64,000 nucleotides of DNA from contig JAPLRS010000011.1 of NCBI GenBank assembly GCA_026399015.1, positions 1 through 64,000 on the forward strand, written 5' to 3'. The notes under the pieces were generated by a model, which saw only the letters and a list, made by a program, of their open reading frames with translations, made no database searches and was not told the origin of the DNA. The stretch's first letter is position 1; each line of letters starts with the position of its first letter. This document shows, one piece after another, positions 48,027-58,207 of the stretch. The translations under genes were made by a program, and so were the position numbers. This DNA is from Methylococcales bacterium. GTDB taxonomy: Bacteria > Pseudomonadota > Gammaproteobacteria > Methylococcales > Methylomonadaceae.

Positions 48027-49378
48027 TAATGAGCTCCCTTATTTTGTGTGCTAGTCTTAATCATTTGTGGTTCTAAATAGGCAATATTTAGATGATCTTC
48101 AACTAAATACTTTTGTGCCACAGCACGCACTTGTTCTGGCGTTACTTGATTAATTTTAGAAACATATTCACCTGCTTTCTGCCAGCCTAAGCCAGCGGTT
48201 TCAAAAGTACCTAACTCCATTGCTTGGTAAAAAGCCGAATCCTTTTGATAAATATCCGTTGCTAACACCTGGGCTTTAATACGTTGCAATTCATCCGCTG
48301 TAATTAAATCTTTTTGCAACTTTGCCACTTCGGCTTTTAAAGCAAGTTCAAGATCATTTACTGATTTATGCTCTGTAGGCGTGGCTTCTAATTCAAATAA
48401 AGCCGACAATCTAGCGTTTAAGTTGTAACCCGCCCCTGTTGATACAGCTATTTGTTGACCACGAATTAAAGTTGAAGATAAACGCGCACTATTACCACCA
48501 TCTAAAATACCAGCTAAGACCTCTAAAGCATAAGCCTCATTTTCATCAGTCGCTGTTTTAAGTGACGGTACCTTATAACCTAAAACCACAGCAGGTAATT
48601 TAGCCGGCACCTTAACTGTCATTTTACGCACACCTAACTGCTCAATTTCAATTTGAGGTTTTAACGGTATAATCTCGCTAGCCTTTAATTCTCCGAAGTA
48701 CTTCTCTGCCAAATCAAAAACCGCATTCGGTTGTACATCACCCACCACAACTAGTGTTGCATTATTAGGTGCATACCAACGTTGATACCAAACTTGTAAA
48801 TCCTCTACTTTGTAATTAGCAATATCAGATGGCCAGCCAATCACTGGATGTTTATAAGGACTATTAGCATAAGCCATTACCATAAAGTGTTCATTCATTT
48901 TTGCTTGAGGATTATCATCGGTTCGCATACGACGCTCCTCTGTCACCACTTGTAATTCTTTCTTTAATTCTTCAGGCAATAAATGCAAACCTCGCATTCT
49001 ATCGGCTTCTAACTCAAAACTAACCGGTAAGCGCGACGCTTCCATAGTTTGAAAATAGGCGGTGTAATCTTGACCAGTAAAAGCATTTTCTTCACCGCCA
49101 TTTTCAGCAATAATTCTGGAGAACTCGCCAGCCGCATGTTTATCAGTGCCTTTAAACATCATGTGTTCCAACATGTGTGACACGCCGGTAATACCGCCTG
49201 GCTCATAACTAGACCCGACTTTATACCAGACTTGTGATACCGCAATGGGTGAGCGGTGATCTTCTTTTACCAACACTTTTAAACCATTCTTTAACGTTTT
49301 TTCAAAAACTTTAGTTTCTGCCTGTAAATTCAGTGCAGGTAAACACAGTAACACTGTGCAGAGTAATCGATTATTCAT
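48026..49378 (-). CDS. Zinc-dependent M16 peptidase, periplasmic
   Basis: 450 residues. A signal peptide ends near LQA (1-20). The inverted zinc motif is H68-x-x-E71-H72 in SHMLEHMMFKGT, and GGEENAFTGQDYTAYF and FELEADRM supply the rest of the site. It degrades small peptides or unfolded segments. It is cotranscribed with an inactive M16 partner and rsmD. Confidence 0.92.
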   Translation of the reverse strand: MNNRLLCTVLLCLPALNLQAETKVFEKTLKNGLKVLVKEDHRSPIAVSQVWYKVGSSYEPGGITGVSHMLEHMMFKGTDKHAAGEFSRIIAENGGEENAFTGQDYTAYFQTMEASRLPVSFELEADRMRGLHLLPEELKKELQVVTEERRMRTDDNPQAKMNEHFMVMAYANSPYKHPVIGWPSDIANYKVEDLQVWYQRWYAPNNATLVVVGDVQPNAVFDLAEKYFGELKASEIIPLKPQIEIEQLGVRKMTVKVPAKLPAVVLGYKVPSLKTATDENEAYALEVLAGILDGGNSARLSSTLIRGQQIAVSTGAGYNLNARLSALFELEATPTEHKSVNDLELALKAEVAKLQKDLITADELQRIKAQVLATDIYQKDSAFYQAMELGTFETAGLGWQKAGEYVSKINQVTPEQVRAVAQKYLVEDHLNIAYLEPQMIKTSTQNKGAH

Positions 49379-49479
49379 AACTCCCTCTTTTAATGGTGAT
49401 AAGCGCGTCTGACTATTTCAATAATCAAAAGTTCACTGTATTCTATACAATATTATAAAAGTTGGAATCTTATTAAATA

Positions 49480-50367
49480 ATGCCTAGCCAAACCACCCCG
49501 CTTTCTTGGAAAAACTACCTCACACTCTGTAAACCCAATGTAGTTGCCGAAATGATGTTTACAGCGATAGTGGGTATGCTATTAGCCGTACCAGGAATGC
49601 CCGCTTTAGAACCATTCATTTACGGTTCTATTGGCATCGCCTTAGCAGCCTCTTCTGCAGCAGCTATTAATCACTTTATTGATCGTAAAGCTGATGCACA
49701 AATGTCTCGAACCGAAAACCGCCCCTTACCCATGGGCAATCTTAGCACCGTTAACGTATTAAGTTTTGCTGCCGTACTCGGCATCAGCGCAATGCTCATC
49801 TTAGTTTTTTTAGTCAATACTTTAACAGCGGTGTTAACCTTTTTATCCTTATTCGGTTATGCCATTATCTATACTTTATATCTTAAAAGAGCCACTCCGC
49901 AAAATATTGTGATAGGCGGTCTATTTGGCGCCACTCCACCCTTATTAGGTTGGTGTGCAATGACTGGTGAAGTGCATCCGCACGCATTACTCTTAGCTTT
50001 AATTATTTATGTTTGGACGCCACCGCACTTTTGGGCCTTAGCTATTGCTAGACGCGAAGAATACGCCAAGGTCAACATCCCCATGTTACCCGTTACCCAT
50101 GGCCCCGCTTTTACCCGCTTACAAATATTGTTATATACGATTTTATTATTAATCGTAACTTTATTACCTTATTTAACACGCATGAGCGATTTACTGTATT
50201 TAGTTTCAGCAGTTTTATTAGATACAATATTCATCTATTACGCTGTGCAAATGATGCGTAAAAAAGACAACAAAACAGCCATGAAAACCTTCGTCTATTC
50301 GATCGTTTACATCACCCTACTCTTCGCAGCACTGTTAATAGATCACTATCTAAAATATTCGGCATGA
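49480..50367 (+). CDS. ctaB: Protoheme IX farnesyltransferase (heme O synthase)
   Basis: 295 residues, a polytopic UbiA-type prenyltransferase. The first acidic motif is INHFIDRKADAQMSRTENRP, and the second loop KRATPQNIVIGGLFGATPPL follows. It makes heme O for terminal oxidases; no oxidase gene is in the window. Its stop overlaps the ybiB start in ATGA. Confidence 0.95.
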   Translation: MPSQTTPLSWKNYLTLCKPNVVAEMMFTAIVGMLLAVPGMPALEPFIYGSIGIALAASSAAAINHFIDRKADAQMSRTENRPLPMGNLSTVNVLSFAAVLGISAMLILVFLVNTLTAVLTFLSLFGYAIIYTLYLKRATPQNIVIGGLFGATPPLLGWCAMTGEVHPHALLLALIIYVWTPPHFWALAIARREEYAKVNIPMLPVTHGPAFTRLQILLYTILLLIVTLLPYLTRMSDLLYLVSAVLLDTIFIYYAVQMMRKKDNKTAMKTFVYSIVYITLLFAALLIDHYLKYSA

Positions 50368-51389
50368 CATTTACTCATCACGAACAAACACCGGCACCTG
50401 AACATCCTTTTGCTGAATTTATACGCATAATTGGTAAAGGCAAGAAAGGCTCACGCCCACTGACGCAAACAGAAGCTTATGCTGCGATGCGCTTAATTTT
50501 AGCGGATGAAGTAGAGCCTGTTCAGTTAGGTGCTTTTTTAATGTTAATGCGCGTTAAAGAAGAATCTCCAGAAGAACTAGCTGGCTTTGTATTAGCCGCC
50601 AGAGAATCAGCAAACTTAAGCACAGATACAGCGCTAGTGGATTTAGACTGGTCTTCTTATGCTGGAAAACGCCGACATTTACCGTGGTTTTTATTATCTG
50701 CACTATTATTAGCCGATAAAGGTATCAATGTATTTATGCATGGCGCCGGTGGCCATACCGCTGGGCGTTTATACACCCAAGATATGCTTAAATATTTGGG
50801 TATTAATGCAGCTAAATCTGTAACAGAAACTAAAAAACAACTTAAAGACCAACACTTTAGTTATCTATCGTTGGAACACTTTTGCCCAAAACTTCATGAA
50901 ATTATTGAGCTCAGACCTTTATTAGGTTTACGCTCCCCTGTGCATACACTAGTGCGTTTAATTAATCCATTTAATGCCGCACATACTATCCAAGGCATTT
51001 TTCATCCTGGCTATCGACCTGTACATCAACAAGCCGCGGCTTTATTGCAACAACCGCATGCTGCAGTGTTAAAAGGTGAAGGTGGAGAAACTGAACGCAA
51101 CCCTGATATGGATTGCTTAGTGCAAAGTGTACACAACGGAGAGCTATCTGATGAAAACTGGCCGGCAATTTTTACCCGTCGTCATGTTAAAGATGAAGAG
51201 CTAGACCCAAGACAACTGGCCCTAATGTGGCAAGGCGAGTATGAAAATGAATTTGCTGAACAATCTATTTTAGGTACAGCCGCTGTCGCCCTTAAATTAC
51301 TCGGCAAAGCCAACACTCAAGCAGAGGCTTATCAACTCGCTGTCGATTATTGGACCTCGAGAGATAAGCAAAAATTTATTAAGGCGTAA
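50364..51389 (+). CDS. ybiB: YbiB/TrpD2-like phosphoribosyltransferase-fold protein
   Basis: 341 residues of the nucleoside phosphorylase/TrpD fold. LTQTEAYAAMRLILADEVEP, VFMHGAGGHTAG, LGLRSPVHTLVRLINP and KGEGGETERNPD match YbiB (TrpD2), which binds nucleic acids and lacks anthranilate phosphoribosyltransferase activity in E. coli. It is translationally coupled to ctaB and overlaps the convergent endonuclease-like gene by 11 bp. Confidence 0.88.
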   Translation: MTFTHHEQTPAPEHPFAEFIRIIGKGKKGSRPLTQTEAYAAMRLILADEVEPVQLGAFLMLMRVKEESPEELAGFVLAARESANLSTDTALVDLDWSSYAGKRRHLPWFLLSALLLADKGINVFMHGAGGHTAGRLYTQDMLKYLGINAAKSVTETKKQLKDQHFSYLSLEHFCPKLHEIIELRPLLGLRSPVHTLVRLINPFNAAHTIQGIFHPGYRPVHQQAAALLQQPHAAVLKGEGGETERNPDMDCLVQSVHNGELSDENWPAIFTRRHVKDEELDPRQLALMWQGEYENEFAEQSILGTAAVALKLLGKANTQAEAYQLAVDYWTSRDKQKFIKA

Positions 51390-52392
51390 AACGTACACGC
51401 GCTAAAATAGGCAAATGATCTGACATACGCTCACCATTATTAAGTGGATGTGGATCAATAAACCAATGATCAACTTTAGCATGGCAAGGACCGCCCGCAA
51501 GTATGTGATCAATACGTTTATCAGGATGTAAAAGAGATGGGACAGTAGGTTGACCCGCTAAGACGTAGGCATTCTGCAGTAACTGCTCTGGTTTATCAGC
51601 GCCAATAATACGTCGATAACGCTCAGTATCACCGGTTGTATTAAAATCGCCTGTCACTATCATCGGCAAGCCCTTAGCCAATTGCGTTATACGCTCATAA
51701 AATAAAGTCGCACTGGGCTCTTTATTACCACCCGCATTATCAAAATGGGTATTCACAAACATAAAAGTAAAGCCTGTTGCCCTTTCTTTTAAAACCGCCC
51801 AATTCACATAACGCAGCATCGCTAAGGGTTTAAAACCATAACTCATCGGTAAGTCAGGATGTGGGCCTAACCACAACTGGCCTTTATCTAAAATCTCAAA
51901 CCTTGAGTCCCTATAAGCCAACGCCGCATCACCATACTGAAAACTACCCATGTGATAACTCAACAAGCTATAGTCCGACAAAGATAATATTGTCGCTATA
52001 TCTTTATCGGTGTGGGTTTCCTGAAAACCAATTAAATCTGGTGCATAACCATTAATCCGGGTCCTAATTTCTGGTGCCCTAACCGACCAAGGTAAGGCGC
52101 CACCTGTACTGCCATTATTAAATCGGGCAGCCATGGTTTCTATCAATTCAGAACCGTATTCGATGTTAAAGGTAAGTACTTTAAAATAACCACTGCTACA
52201 GGCCGTAGTTCGATTATCATCCGTGATAGGATAATCTGTGGCTAAAGGCAGTTCATGCGCAAAACCTTCGCCAGTAAAAGCCTCCCAGTATTGAAAGCCT
52301 TGATAACGAATAAATAAGGCCACCAAAACAATGACACCTAATAGCGCTAAGCCAATTCTAAACAGTGATTTAAAAATACCTTTATCTAACAA
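51379..52392 (-). CDS. Endonuclease/exonuclease/phosphatase-family protein, membrane-anchored
   Basis: 337 residues. An N-terminal membrane helix (about 10-29) precedes an EEP domain: LTFNIEYGS, DLIGFQETH, FVNTHFDN, VTGDFNTTGD and SDHLPILARV supply the metal and catalytic residues. Members cleave nucleic acid or inositol/sphingo-phosphates; the location outside the cytoplasm makes phosphodiester lipid or extracellular DNA substrates possible, but this is inference. It overlaps ybiB tail to tail. Confidence 0.88.
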   Translation of the reverse strand: MLDKGIFKSLFRIGLALLGVIVLVALFIRYQGFQYWEAFTGEGFAHELPLATDYPITDDNRTTACSSGYFKVLTFNIEYGSELIETMAARFNNGSTGGALPWSVRAPEIRTRINGYAPDLIGFQETHTDKDIATILSLSDYSLLSYHMGSFQYGDAALAYRDSRFEILDKGQLWLGPHPDLPMSYGFKPLAMLRYVNWAVLKERATGFTFMFVNTHFDNAGGNKEPSATLFYERITQLAKGLPMIVTGDFNTTGDTERYRRIIGADKPEQLLQNAYVLAGQPTVPSLLHPDKRIDHILAGGPCHAKVDHWFIDPHPLNNGERMSDHLPILARVRFTP

Positions 52393-52488
52393 ACTAAAAC
52401 TCCGGGCCTTTACTTAAGGCTATGGTGATTTTATACAGCTATAAAGCTAAGCATTATACCCATTAAGATTAAAATTTACTTTAAGACA

Positions 52489-53223
52489 CTAAGCAGATTG
52501 CTGATTTGCTATAACCGCCAAACCCTTAAAGACCAAATCAGGATCAACAATGATTGGAACATCTAACTGCTGCGCGATTAATTCTGCATCCCCTCCCGTC
52601 AGAATAAGCTTTGCTATATCCTTGTGTTGTTTTAAAACCTGTGTAATTAAACCAAGGATTGCATACAAAGTGCCATTATAAATACCCGCTCCTGTCCCTG
52701 TTGCCAGGCCAACCGGATAACTTGATTTCTCGTAAGGTAAACTGGCCGTATCGCGCGCTAAGGCTTTTTTCATTAAGACTAAACCTGGACTAATTAAGCC
52801 ACCTTGATGAACACCCTCACCATTAAGCACATCAAGAGTAACAGCTGTACCGCAATCCACAATACAACTAAAGCCTGGATAATAATGATGAGTCGCAATA
52901 AGCGCTAACCAACGATCTACACCCAATTTATCCGCTTGCTCATAGGCATTACTCACCCCATAAGCCTGAGTTTGAGTTTTAATAAATTGGATTTGTGTAG
53001 GTGGCCATAATTCTGTGACTACCTCAGTTACAATTAAAACTAAAGCACTGCTAGCCACACTAGCGACTAAGATCTGTTCTGGCTGTTTAAAAACAGACCA
53101 AACATTTAACAACTGAACCCGATTGACATGATCATTAGCAATCGCAAAAGTATTTAACTGACCTTGCTTGTCTAACCATGCCCATTTAAATCGGCTATTA
53201 CCACTATCAATCAGTAATTTCAT
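52489..53223 (-). CDS. coaX: Type III pantothenate kinase
   Basis: 244 residues. The ASKHA-fold motifs LLIDSGNSRFKWAW, LGVDRWLAL, IVDCGTAVTLDVL and ILTGGDAELI are diagnostic. It catalyses the first step of coenzyme A synthesis. Its start overlaps the birA stop in ATGA, the common birA-coaX pair. Confidence 0.95.
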   Translation of the reverse strand: MKLLIDSGNSRFKWAWLDKQGQLNTFAIANDHVNRVQLLNVWSVFKQPEQILVASVASSALVLIVTEVVTELWPPTQIQFIKTQTQAYGVSNAYEQADKLGVDRWLALIATHHYYPGFSCIVDCGTAVTLDVLNGEGVHQGGLISPGLVLMKKALARDTASLPYEKSSYPVGLATGTGAGIYNGTLYAILGLITQVLKQHKDIAKLILTGGDAELIAQQLDVPIIVDPDLVFKGLAVIANQQSA

Positions 53224-54218
53224 AAACCAGATGCACTAAAACTGACTTCACCTGAGGCATAGGCCTGCACACTTTCATCGTGTTTTTTTAGTAGCAATAA
53301 TCCTTGCTCATTAATACCATCCACCACTCCTTCTATAATTTGCTGACCGATATATAACACTGCTGGCTGGCCTTTTAAACAATCATAACTACGCCATTCT
53401 GCTATATAAGGCGCAATACCGCCTTGCTCATAACCATTAACGATACTGATGAGCTCATTTAAAATAGCGCCTGCTAAAGCGTTTCTAGATACGATATCTC
53501 CAGCATTTATCTGCTTTAAATCCGTCCAATCTTGCGTTATTTCTTGGCCTTGCGATTCACTTAAAGCTAGATTTAAACCTAAACCTATCACTACAGAACA
53601 AGGGCCATCTGATTCGCCCGACACCTCAATCAGAATACCACCTAATTTTTTACCATGACAGTAAATATCATTCGGCCACTTTAAGCCAACCTCAGCAAAG
53701 CCTTGTGACTTTAATACGCGGATAACCGCAACGCCAATGGCCAAACTTAAGCCCGAAGTACTGGCAATTCCACCTTGCTGAAACCGCCACAACACCGATA
53801 AATATAAATTACAACCATAAGGTGAAACCCATTGTCGACCGCGTCTTCCCTTACCTGCTGTTTGATGCTCAGCGAAACAAGCGTAACCAGAAGGCGCATT
53901 CTTTTGCGCTAAATCAGCTAAATAACTATTGGTGGACGGCAAAGTGTCATGTACTTCTAAAACAGAAAGTACAGCTTGATTAGCTTCAGAAATTAAAGAG
54001 TTTATTTTAAATGGCTCCAACAACTCTAAGGGTTGCTCTAGACGATAACCCTTACCGCTTACTGCGGCGTGTTGTAAACCTAAAGCAGATAAGCCATTTA
54101 ATTGCTTACAAATAGCTGACCGGCTTACACCTAATACCTCGGCTAGTTCTGTTCCAGAATGAAACTCGCCATCGGCTAATAAAGTGAGTATTTGTTTTTG
54201 TTTGTCAGAAATTAACAC
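53220..54218 (-). CDS. birA: Biotin-protein ligase and biotin operon repressor BirA
   Basis: 332 residues, bifunctional type. A winged-helix domain (5-62, SGTELAEVLGVSRSAICKQL) precedes the ligase with AGKGRRGRQWVSP, LKWPNDIYCHGKKLGGILIE and a C-terminal SH3-like domain. It biotinylates acetyl-CoA carboxylase and can repress bio genes. It is followed by coaX. Confidence 0.96.
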   Translation of the reverse strand: MLISDKQKQILTLLADGEFHSGTELAEVLGVSRSAICKQLNGLSALGLQHAAVSGKGYRLEQPLELLEPFKINSLISEANQAVLSVLEVHDTLPSTNSYLADLAQKNAPSGYACFAEHQTAGKGRRGRQWVSPYGCNLYLSVLWRFQQGGIASTSGLSLAIGVAVIRVLKSQGFAEVGLKWPNDIYCHGKKLGGILIEVSGESDGPCSVVIGLGLNLALSESQGQEITQDWTDLKQINAGDIVSRNALAGAILNELISIVNGYEQGGIAPYIAEWRSYDCLKGQPAVLYIGQQIIEGVVDGINEQGLLLLKKHDESVQAYASGEVSFSASGL

Positions 54219-54319
54219 GGCTGGCGATCTTTTGATTGTAAAAGCCAGAATTATACGTCAAGCCCAAGGCTTATGTATAAACTGCCTAACGTATCTTCAC
54301 TATCAAGCAGATGTTTTAC

Positions 54320-57004
54320 TCAACTACTTAACCAACGCATTACCCATAGATTTTCGCGTCTTAACAATGCGCGTCTCAATTCATCCGCACTTAACAATAA
54401 CAAAGCAAAAGGCAAGCCCAATAAACTTTGCAATACAGTTAAAGGTGCTGTACCAAAAATCACTTGTAAAGCAGGCATATAAGACAGTGACGCCACTAAG
54501 GCCAACTCAAAAGTGATACCTAACCAAATCATTTTGTTGGCAAACAAGCTATTTGTAAAAACACTTCGCGTATGCACACTACAAATTAAAACATTAACCA
54601 CCTGGCATAGGATCACTGCGGCAAAAAAGCCAGTGACGGCGGTTTTATATAACAAATTTGATTCAGCCAATACCGCCCCCCAAGTCCAACCACCTTGGTA
54701 CAAGATTACAAAAAATGCAAAAAAACCGGCCGCTGCTTCTAATAAACCGACCACACCGTAACTTCTGATTAAAATGTGTTTAGTTAGTAATCTTTCAGAA
54801 CGCTTACGAGGAGGTAAACTCATCACATCAGTATCAGGTGGCTCTTTACCTAATCCTAAAGCAGGCAACATATCTGTAGCCAAATCAATCAATAAGATTA
54901 ATAACACAGTTAAAGCCAAAGGGGCGCCTAAAGCGATAAATGCAATAAAAGGCAACATTTCTGGTACTGTATGACTCAAAATATAGGCTATAAATTTCTT
55001 AATATTGGCGTATATAGTACGGCCTTCTTCAATGGCTTTAACAATAGTGGCGAAGTTATCATCCATTAGCACAATATTAGCGGCCTCTTTAGCAACCTCT
55101 GTACCTGACAAGCCCATAGCTACACCCATGTCCGCATTTTTTAAGGCAGGTGCGTCATTAACGCCATCACCAGTTACCGTTACCACCTCACCTTTTTTTT
55201 GCAAGGCTTTTACAATCTGTAATTTTTGTAAGGCAGATGTTCTGGCAAATACTAATTCTTGCTCATCTAAAACAGCAGAAAATTCAGCATCTGACATCTG
55301 CTCTAACTCTGAACCTAAGATGACTTGACCCTTACCAGTAAATAAACCCACTTGCCGTGCAATAGACTCTGCAGTGACATGATAATCACCTGTAATCATA
55401 AAAATACGAATGCCTGCAGATTGACACTTATCAATGGCGGCTGATATTTCTGGTCGTGGGGGATCTAGCATTCCGACTAAACCTATATAGATAAACCCCT
55501 CTTCTTTTAAAACTGCATCAGTATCCGTTTTATACGCTAAAGCCAATACTCGCTCACCTCGAGCCGCTAAACGTTCATAAATATCGGTGATATGCGTATT
55601 AAAAGCCTCATCAACCGCAACTAGATTGCCTTGCTGCAGATAATGACTACATTTAGTCATCACAACCTCGGGCGCACCTTTCATATAATGTAGTGCTATA
55701 CCGTCATGATTAGAGTGACTGGTAATCATGCGTTTAGCGGTCGAATCAAAAGGGCTTTCGTGCAAACGCGGCCATTGGGTTAACAACTCACTCACTAATT
55801 GATGTTGTTTTGCAAATATTAATAAGGCGCCTTCGGTAGGATCCCCCAAATAATGCTTCTCCGTTAAACGAGCATTATTACAAAGCACCATGCACGCTAA
55901 AGCTTGCTCTATTCCGGATGCCTCACTCAAGCCTTTTTGAAACGCCGACCACTCTTTGTAAGCCAGCACAATACTAGTGACCTTCATACTATTTTGCGTA
56001 ATAGTACCTGTTTTATCCGTACAAATTACTGTAGTAGCACCCAAAGTTTCTACGGCTTCTAAATTACGAATGAGGGCTTTATTTTTCGCCATACGCTGAG
56101 ACGCCATAGATAAAGCCAAGGTCACCGTCGGCAATAAGCCCTCTGGAACATTAGCCACAATAATACCAATAGCAAATATCAAACTTGATATTAAAGGCTT
56201 ACCCAGCAACATACTAACGGCAAAAAAAAGTCCACCTAAGCTTACAGCGATAATAGAAATAATCTGCGTAAAGTGCTTTAACTCTTTACGAATAGCAGAC
56301 TCGGTATGCTCAATTTCTTTAGTCAGTTGCACAATACGCCCAATCTGCGTGTGCATACCTGTAGCATAGACCAAGGCTTTACCATTCCCACTTTGTACTA
56401 AAGTACCGGAAAATACCATATTTCGACTTTCAAGCAAGGCACTGTGCGTACAATCTAGTTTACGAAGTTGTGGCTCGCTTTCCCCCGTTAAAGGCGAATG
56501 ATCTACTTTTAACTGATTGACTTCTATCAAGCGCCCATCGGCCGGAATACGATCGCCTTCTTCTAGCATCATCACATCACCAGGTACTAAAAACTTTGCT
56601 TCTATTTGGCTGATAACACCTGACCTTAATACCGTGATTTTGGTGGGTAACATATTCCGAAAGCTTTCCATAATGCGTTCGCTTTCGTATTCTTGCGTGT
56701 AGGTAAACACCGCATTTAAAAACACCACGCCTAATAAAGCGATGGCAATGTAAAGATTGCCTTGGTCCGGTTGTAGATGTTCTGCAAGGAAAGCTAATCC
56801 AGACCCCGCCATTAATAAAACAGCGAATAGATTAGTAAATTGGTGGAGGAATTTTATTATTTCCGGTGTATCTTTACGGACTTGCAAACTATTGAGACCG
56901 TATTGAATTTGTCGCGCTATGGCATCAGACTTTGTTAACCCTAAGCTAGAGCAATTTAAGCGTTGTTCTAATTCTGCTAAGGGTATTCGGTGTTCATCAC
57001 TCAT
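54320..57004 (-). CDS. P-type cation ATPase resembling the Na,K-ATPase class
   Basis: 894 residues. The phosphorylated Asp is D330 in TDKTGTITQNS. TGESEP, KGAPEV, and TGDGVNDAPALK mark the actuator, nucleotide and hinge regions, with about ten membrane helices. The fourth helix reads VANVPEGLLPTVTLAL and is followed by NLEAVETLGATT. NVPEGLL is the form found in Na,K/H,K-ATPases (type IIC), whereas SERCA-type pumps have IPEGLP. The ion is therefore uncertain (Na+, K+, or Ca2+). It is monocistronic, ending 100 bp before birA. Confidence 0.9.
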   Translation of the reverse strand: MSDEHRIPLAELEQRLNCSSLGLTKSDAIARQIQYGLNSLQVRKDTPEIIKFLHQFTNLFAVLLMAGSGLAFLAEHLQPDQGNLYIAIALLGVVFLNAVFTYTQEYESERIMESFRNMLPTKITVLRSGVISQIEAKFLVPGDVMMLEEGDRIPADGRLIEVNQLKVDHSPLTGESEPQLRKLDCTHSALLESRNMVFSGTLVQSGNGKALVYATGMHTQIGRIVQLTKEIEHTESAIRKELKHFTQIISIIAVSLGGLFFAVSMLLGKPLISSLIFAIGIIVANVPEGLLPTVTLALSMASQRMAKNKALIRNLEAVETLGATTVICTDKTGTITQNSMKVTSIVLAYKEWSAFQKGLSEASGIEQALACMVLCNNARLTEKHYLGDPTEGALLIFAKQHQLVSELLTQWPRLHESPFDSTAKRMITSHSNHDGIALHYMKGAPEVVMTKCSHYLQQGNLVAVDEAFNTHITDIYERLAARGERVLALAYKTDTDAVLKEEGFIYIGLVGMLDPPRPEISAAIDKCQSAGIRIFMITGDYHVTAESIARQVGLFTGKGQVILGSELEQMSDAEFSAVLDEQELVFARTSALQKLQIVKALQKKGEVVTVTGDGVNDAPALKNADMGVAMGLSGTEVAKEAANIVLMDDNFATIVKAIEEGRTIYANIKKFIAYILSHTVPEMLPFIAFIALGAPLALTVLLILLIDLATDMLPALGLGKEPPDTDVMSLPPRKRSERLLTKHILIRSYGVVGLLEAAAGFFAFFVILYQGGWTWGAVLAESNLLYKTAVTGFFAAVILCQVVNVLICSVHTRSVFTNSLFANKMIWLGITFELALVASLSYMPALQVIFGTAPLTVLQSLLGLPFALLLLSADELRRALLRRENLWVMRWLSS

Positions 57005-57140
57005 TAGTACACCTACAAAATTCGTTTAAGTTAGAGGACTGAAGTGACTTCTAAGAGCAATAGTAAAAATATTTTGCAACTAAAGCAGAATTTACAAACT
57101 AAACCTATTCAGCATTACTGAATATTTTAAGACAATAATT

Positions 57141-57170
57141 CCAAGCACTATAAATACTTATAGGGCTTGG
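57141..57170 (-). terminator. Hairpin downstream of the MOSC gene
   Basis: CCAAGC-A-CTATAA (57141-57153) pairs with TTATAG-G-GCTTGG (57158-57170), one mismatch, loop ATAC. It lies 33 bp after the MOSC gene stop. The tract behind it on the minus strand is AT-rich rather than pure T. Confidence 0.55.
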
Positions 57171-57202
57171 AGTATTTATAACAATAAAACTAAAACAGAA
57201 AC

Positions 57203-58048
57203 TTATTCTACAATCACAACATCGTTGCGCTTAATAACGCCGGATTGGATAACCTTTGCATAAATACCTGCAGAAGGTAATGCTTTATCAGCAAACGGCA
57301 CATGCACCGTATTTTGAGCGATAGTTTTTAAGATTTTAGCGTCTTTTGCTAAATCACCTTGCGCCAATGATGGCATCACACAACGCGGACAAGGATCGGT
57401 AACTAACAATTTAACGCTACCAATTGTTAATGTTTTACCCACCCAGTCATTTTCCACAAAACCTGTTTGCTCTGGGCCTGTTGCTATAATTAAATTAGGA
57501 CGGAAACGGCGTGGCTCAATTCTGCCTTCTGGATACAGTTTTTGTAATTCTAAAACTGTCGCAGTCGTTAAAATGTGTAAAGTTGCGTAATCAAAAAAGC
57601 TGCCTTCATGGGCATCACCCGAGATAGCTTCTTCACTGATTTCAGTATTTTCACCTTCATACTCAGGCCAATATTGCTCTAAAGTGGCTTTTGCAGGTGC
57701 TTGAGTGGTTAATTTAACCGGTCTTGAAAACGCTGATGATAAAACTTGATCTGCATCCGCTTGATCACTGTTTAAAGTATCACCGTTAGGTAAAGTAATC
57801 GCAACGCTGGGTAACGCTTGATTTGAAGCTGGGGTTTGATTATATCTGGCGTAGAAATAAAACATTTCTGGCCATTTTTTAGGATTCTTAGCACTCACTA
57901 CCTTGTTGCTTTCGATATCCACTAAAGCATAGGCCCTATCCCCGACAATACCTTTGTCAGAAACCTCTGTTGCATTTAACTCTTCACCCATCATTGATTT
58001 AACGGGATAACGCCACACAGAGGCGAGCGTAAATTTGTTGTCTGACAT
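57203..58048 (-). CDS. MOSC-domain protein (YcbX-like)
   Basis: 281 residues. An N-terminal beta-barrel (about 8-110, WRYPVKSMMGEELNATEV) is followed by a MOSC domain with the conserved molybdopterin-binding RFRPNLII and the cysteine in DPCPRCVMPS. Relatives with molybdenum cofactor reduce N-hydroxylated compounds. It is transcribed alone. Confidence 0.9.
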   Translation of the reverse strand: MSDNKFTLASVWRYPVKSMMGEELNATEVSDKGIVGDRAYALVDIESNKVVSAKNPKKWPEMFYFYARYNQTPASNQALPSVAITLPNGDTLNSDQADADQVLSSAFSRPVKLTTQAPAKATLEQYWPEYEGENTEISEEAISGDAHEGSFFDYATLHILTTATVLELQKLYPEGRIEPRRFRPNLIIATGPEQTGFVENDWVGKTLTIGSVKLLVTDPCPRCVMPSLAQGDLAKDAKILKTIAQNTVHVPFADKALPSAGIYAKVIQSGVIKRNDVVIVE

Positions 58049-58207
58049 ATCTAACTCCTGTTACTTATAATTTTTTTGATGATTTATTATTATATTTAAT
58101 CGACACTTATTTTTACACACCCGCTAGGTTTTGTAAAAAGTTTGATGTCGATTGCCCGCAATATCCAGTATGATTGCGCAACTTAGCCATTTTAAAGAAT
58201 CAACTTA

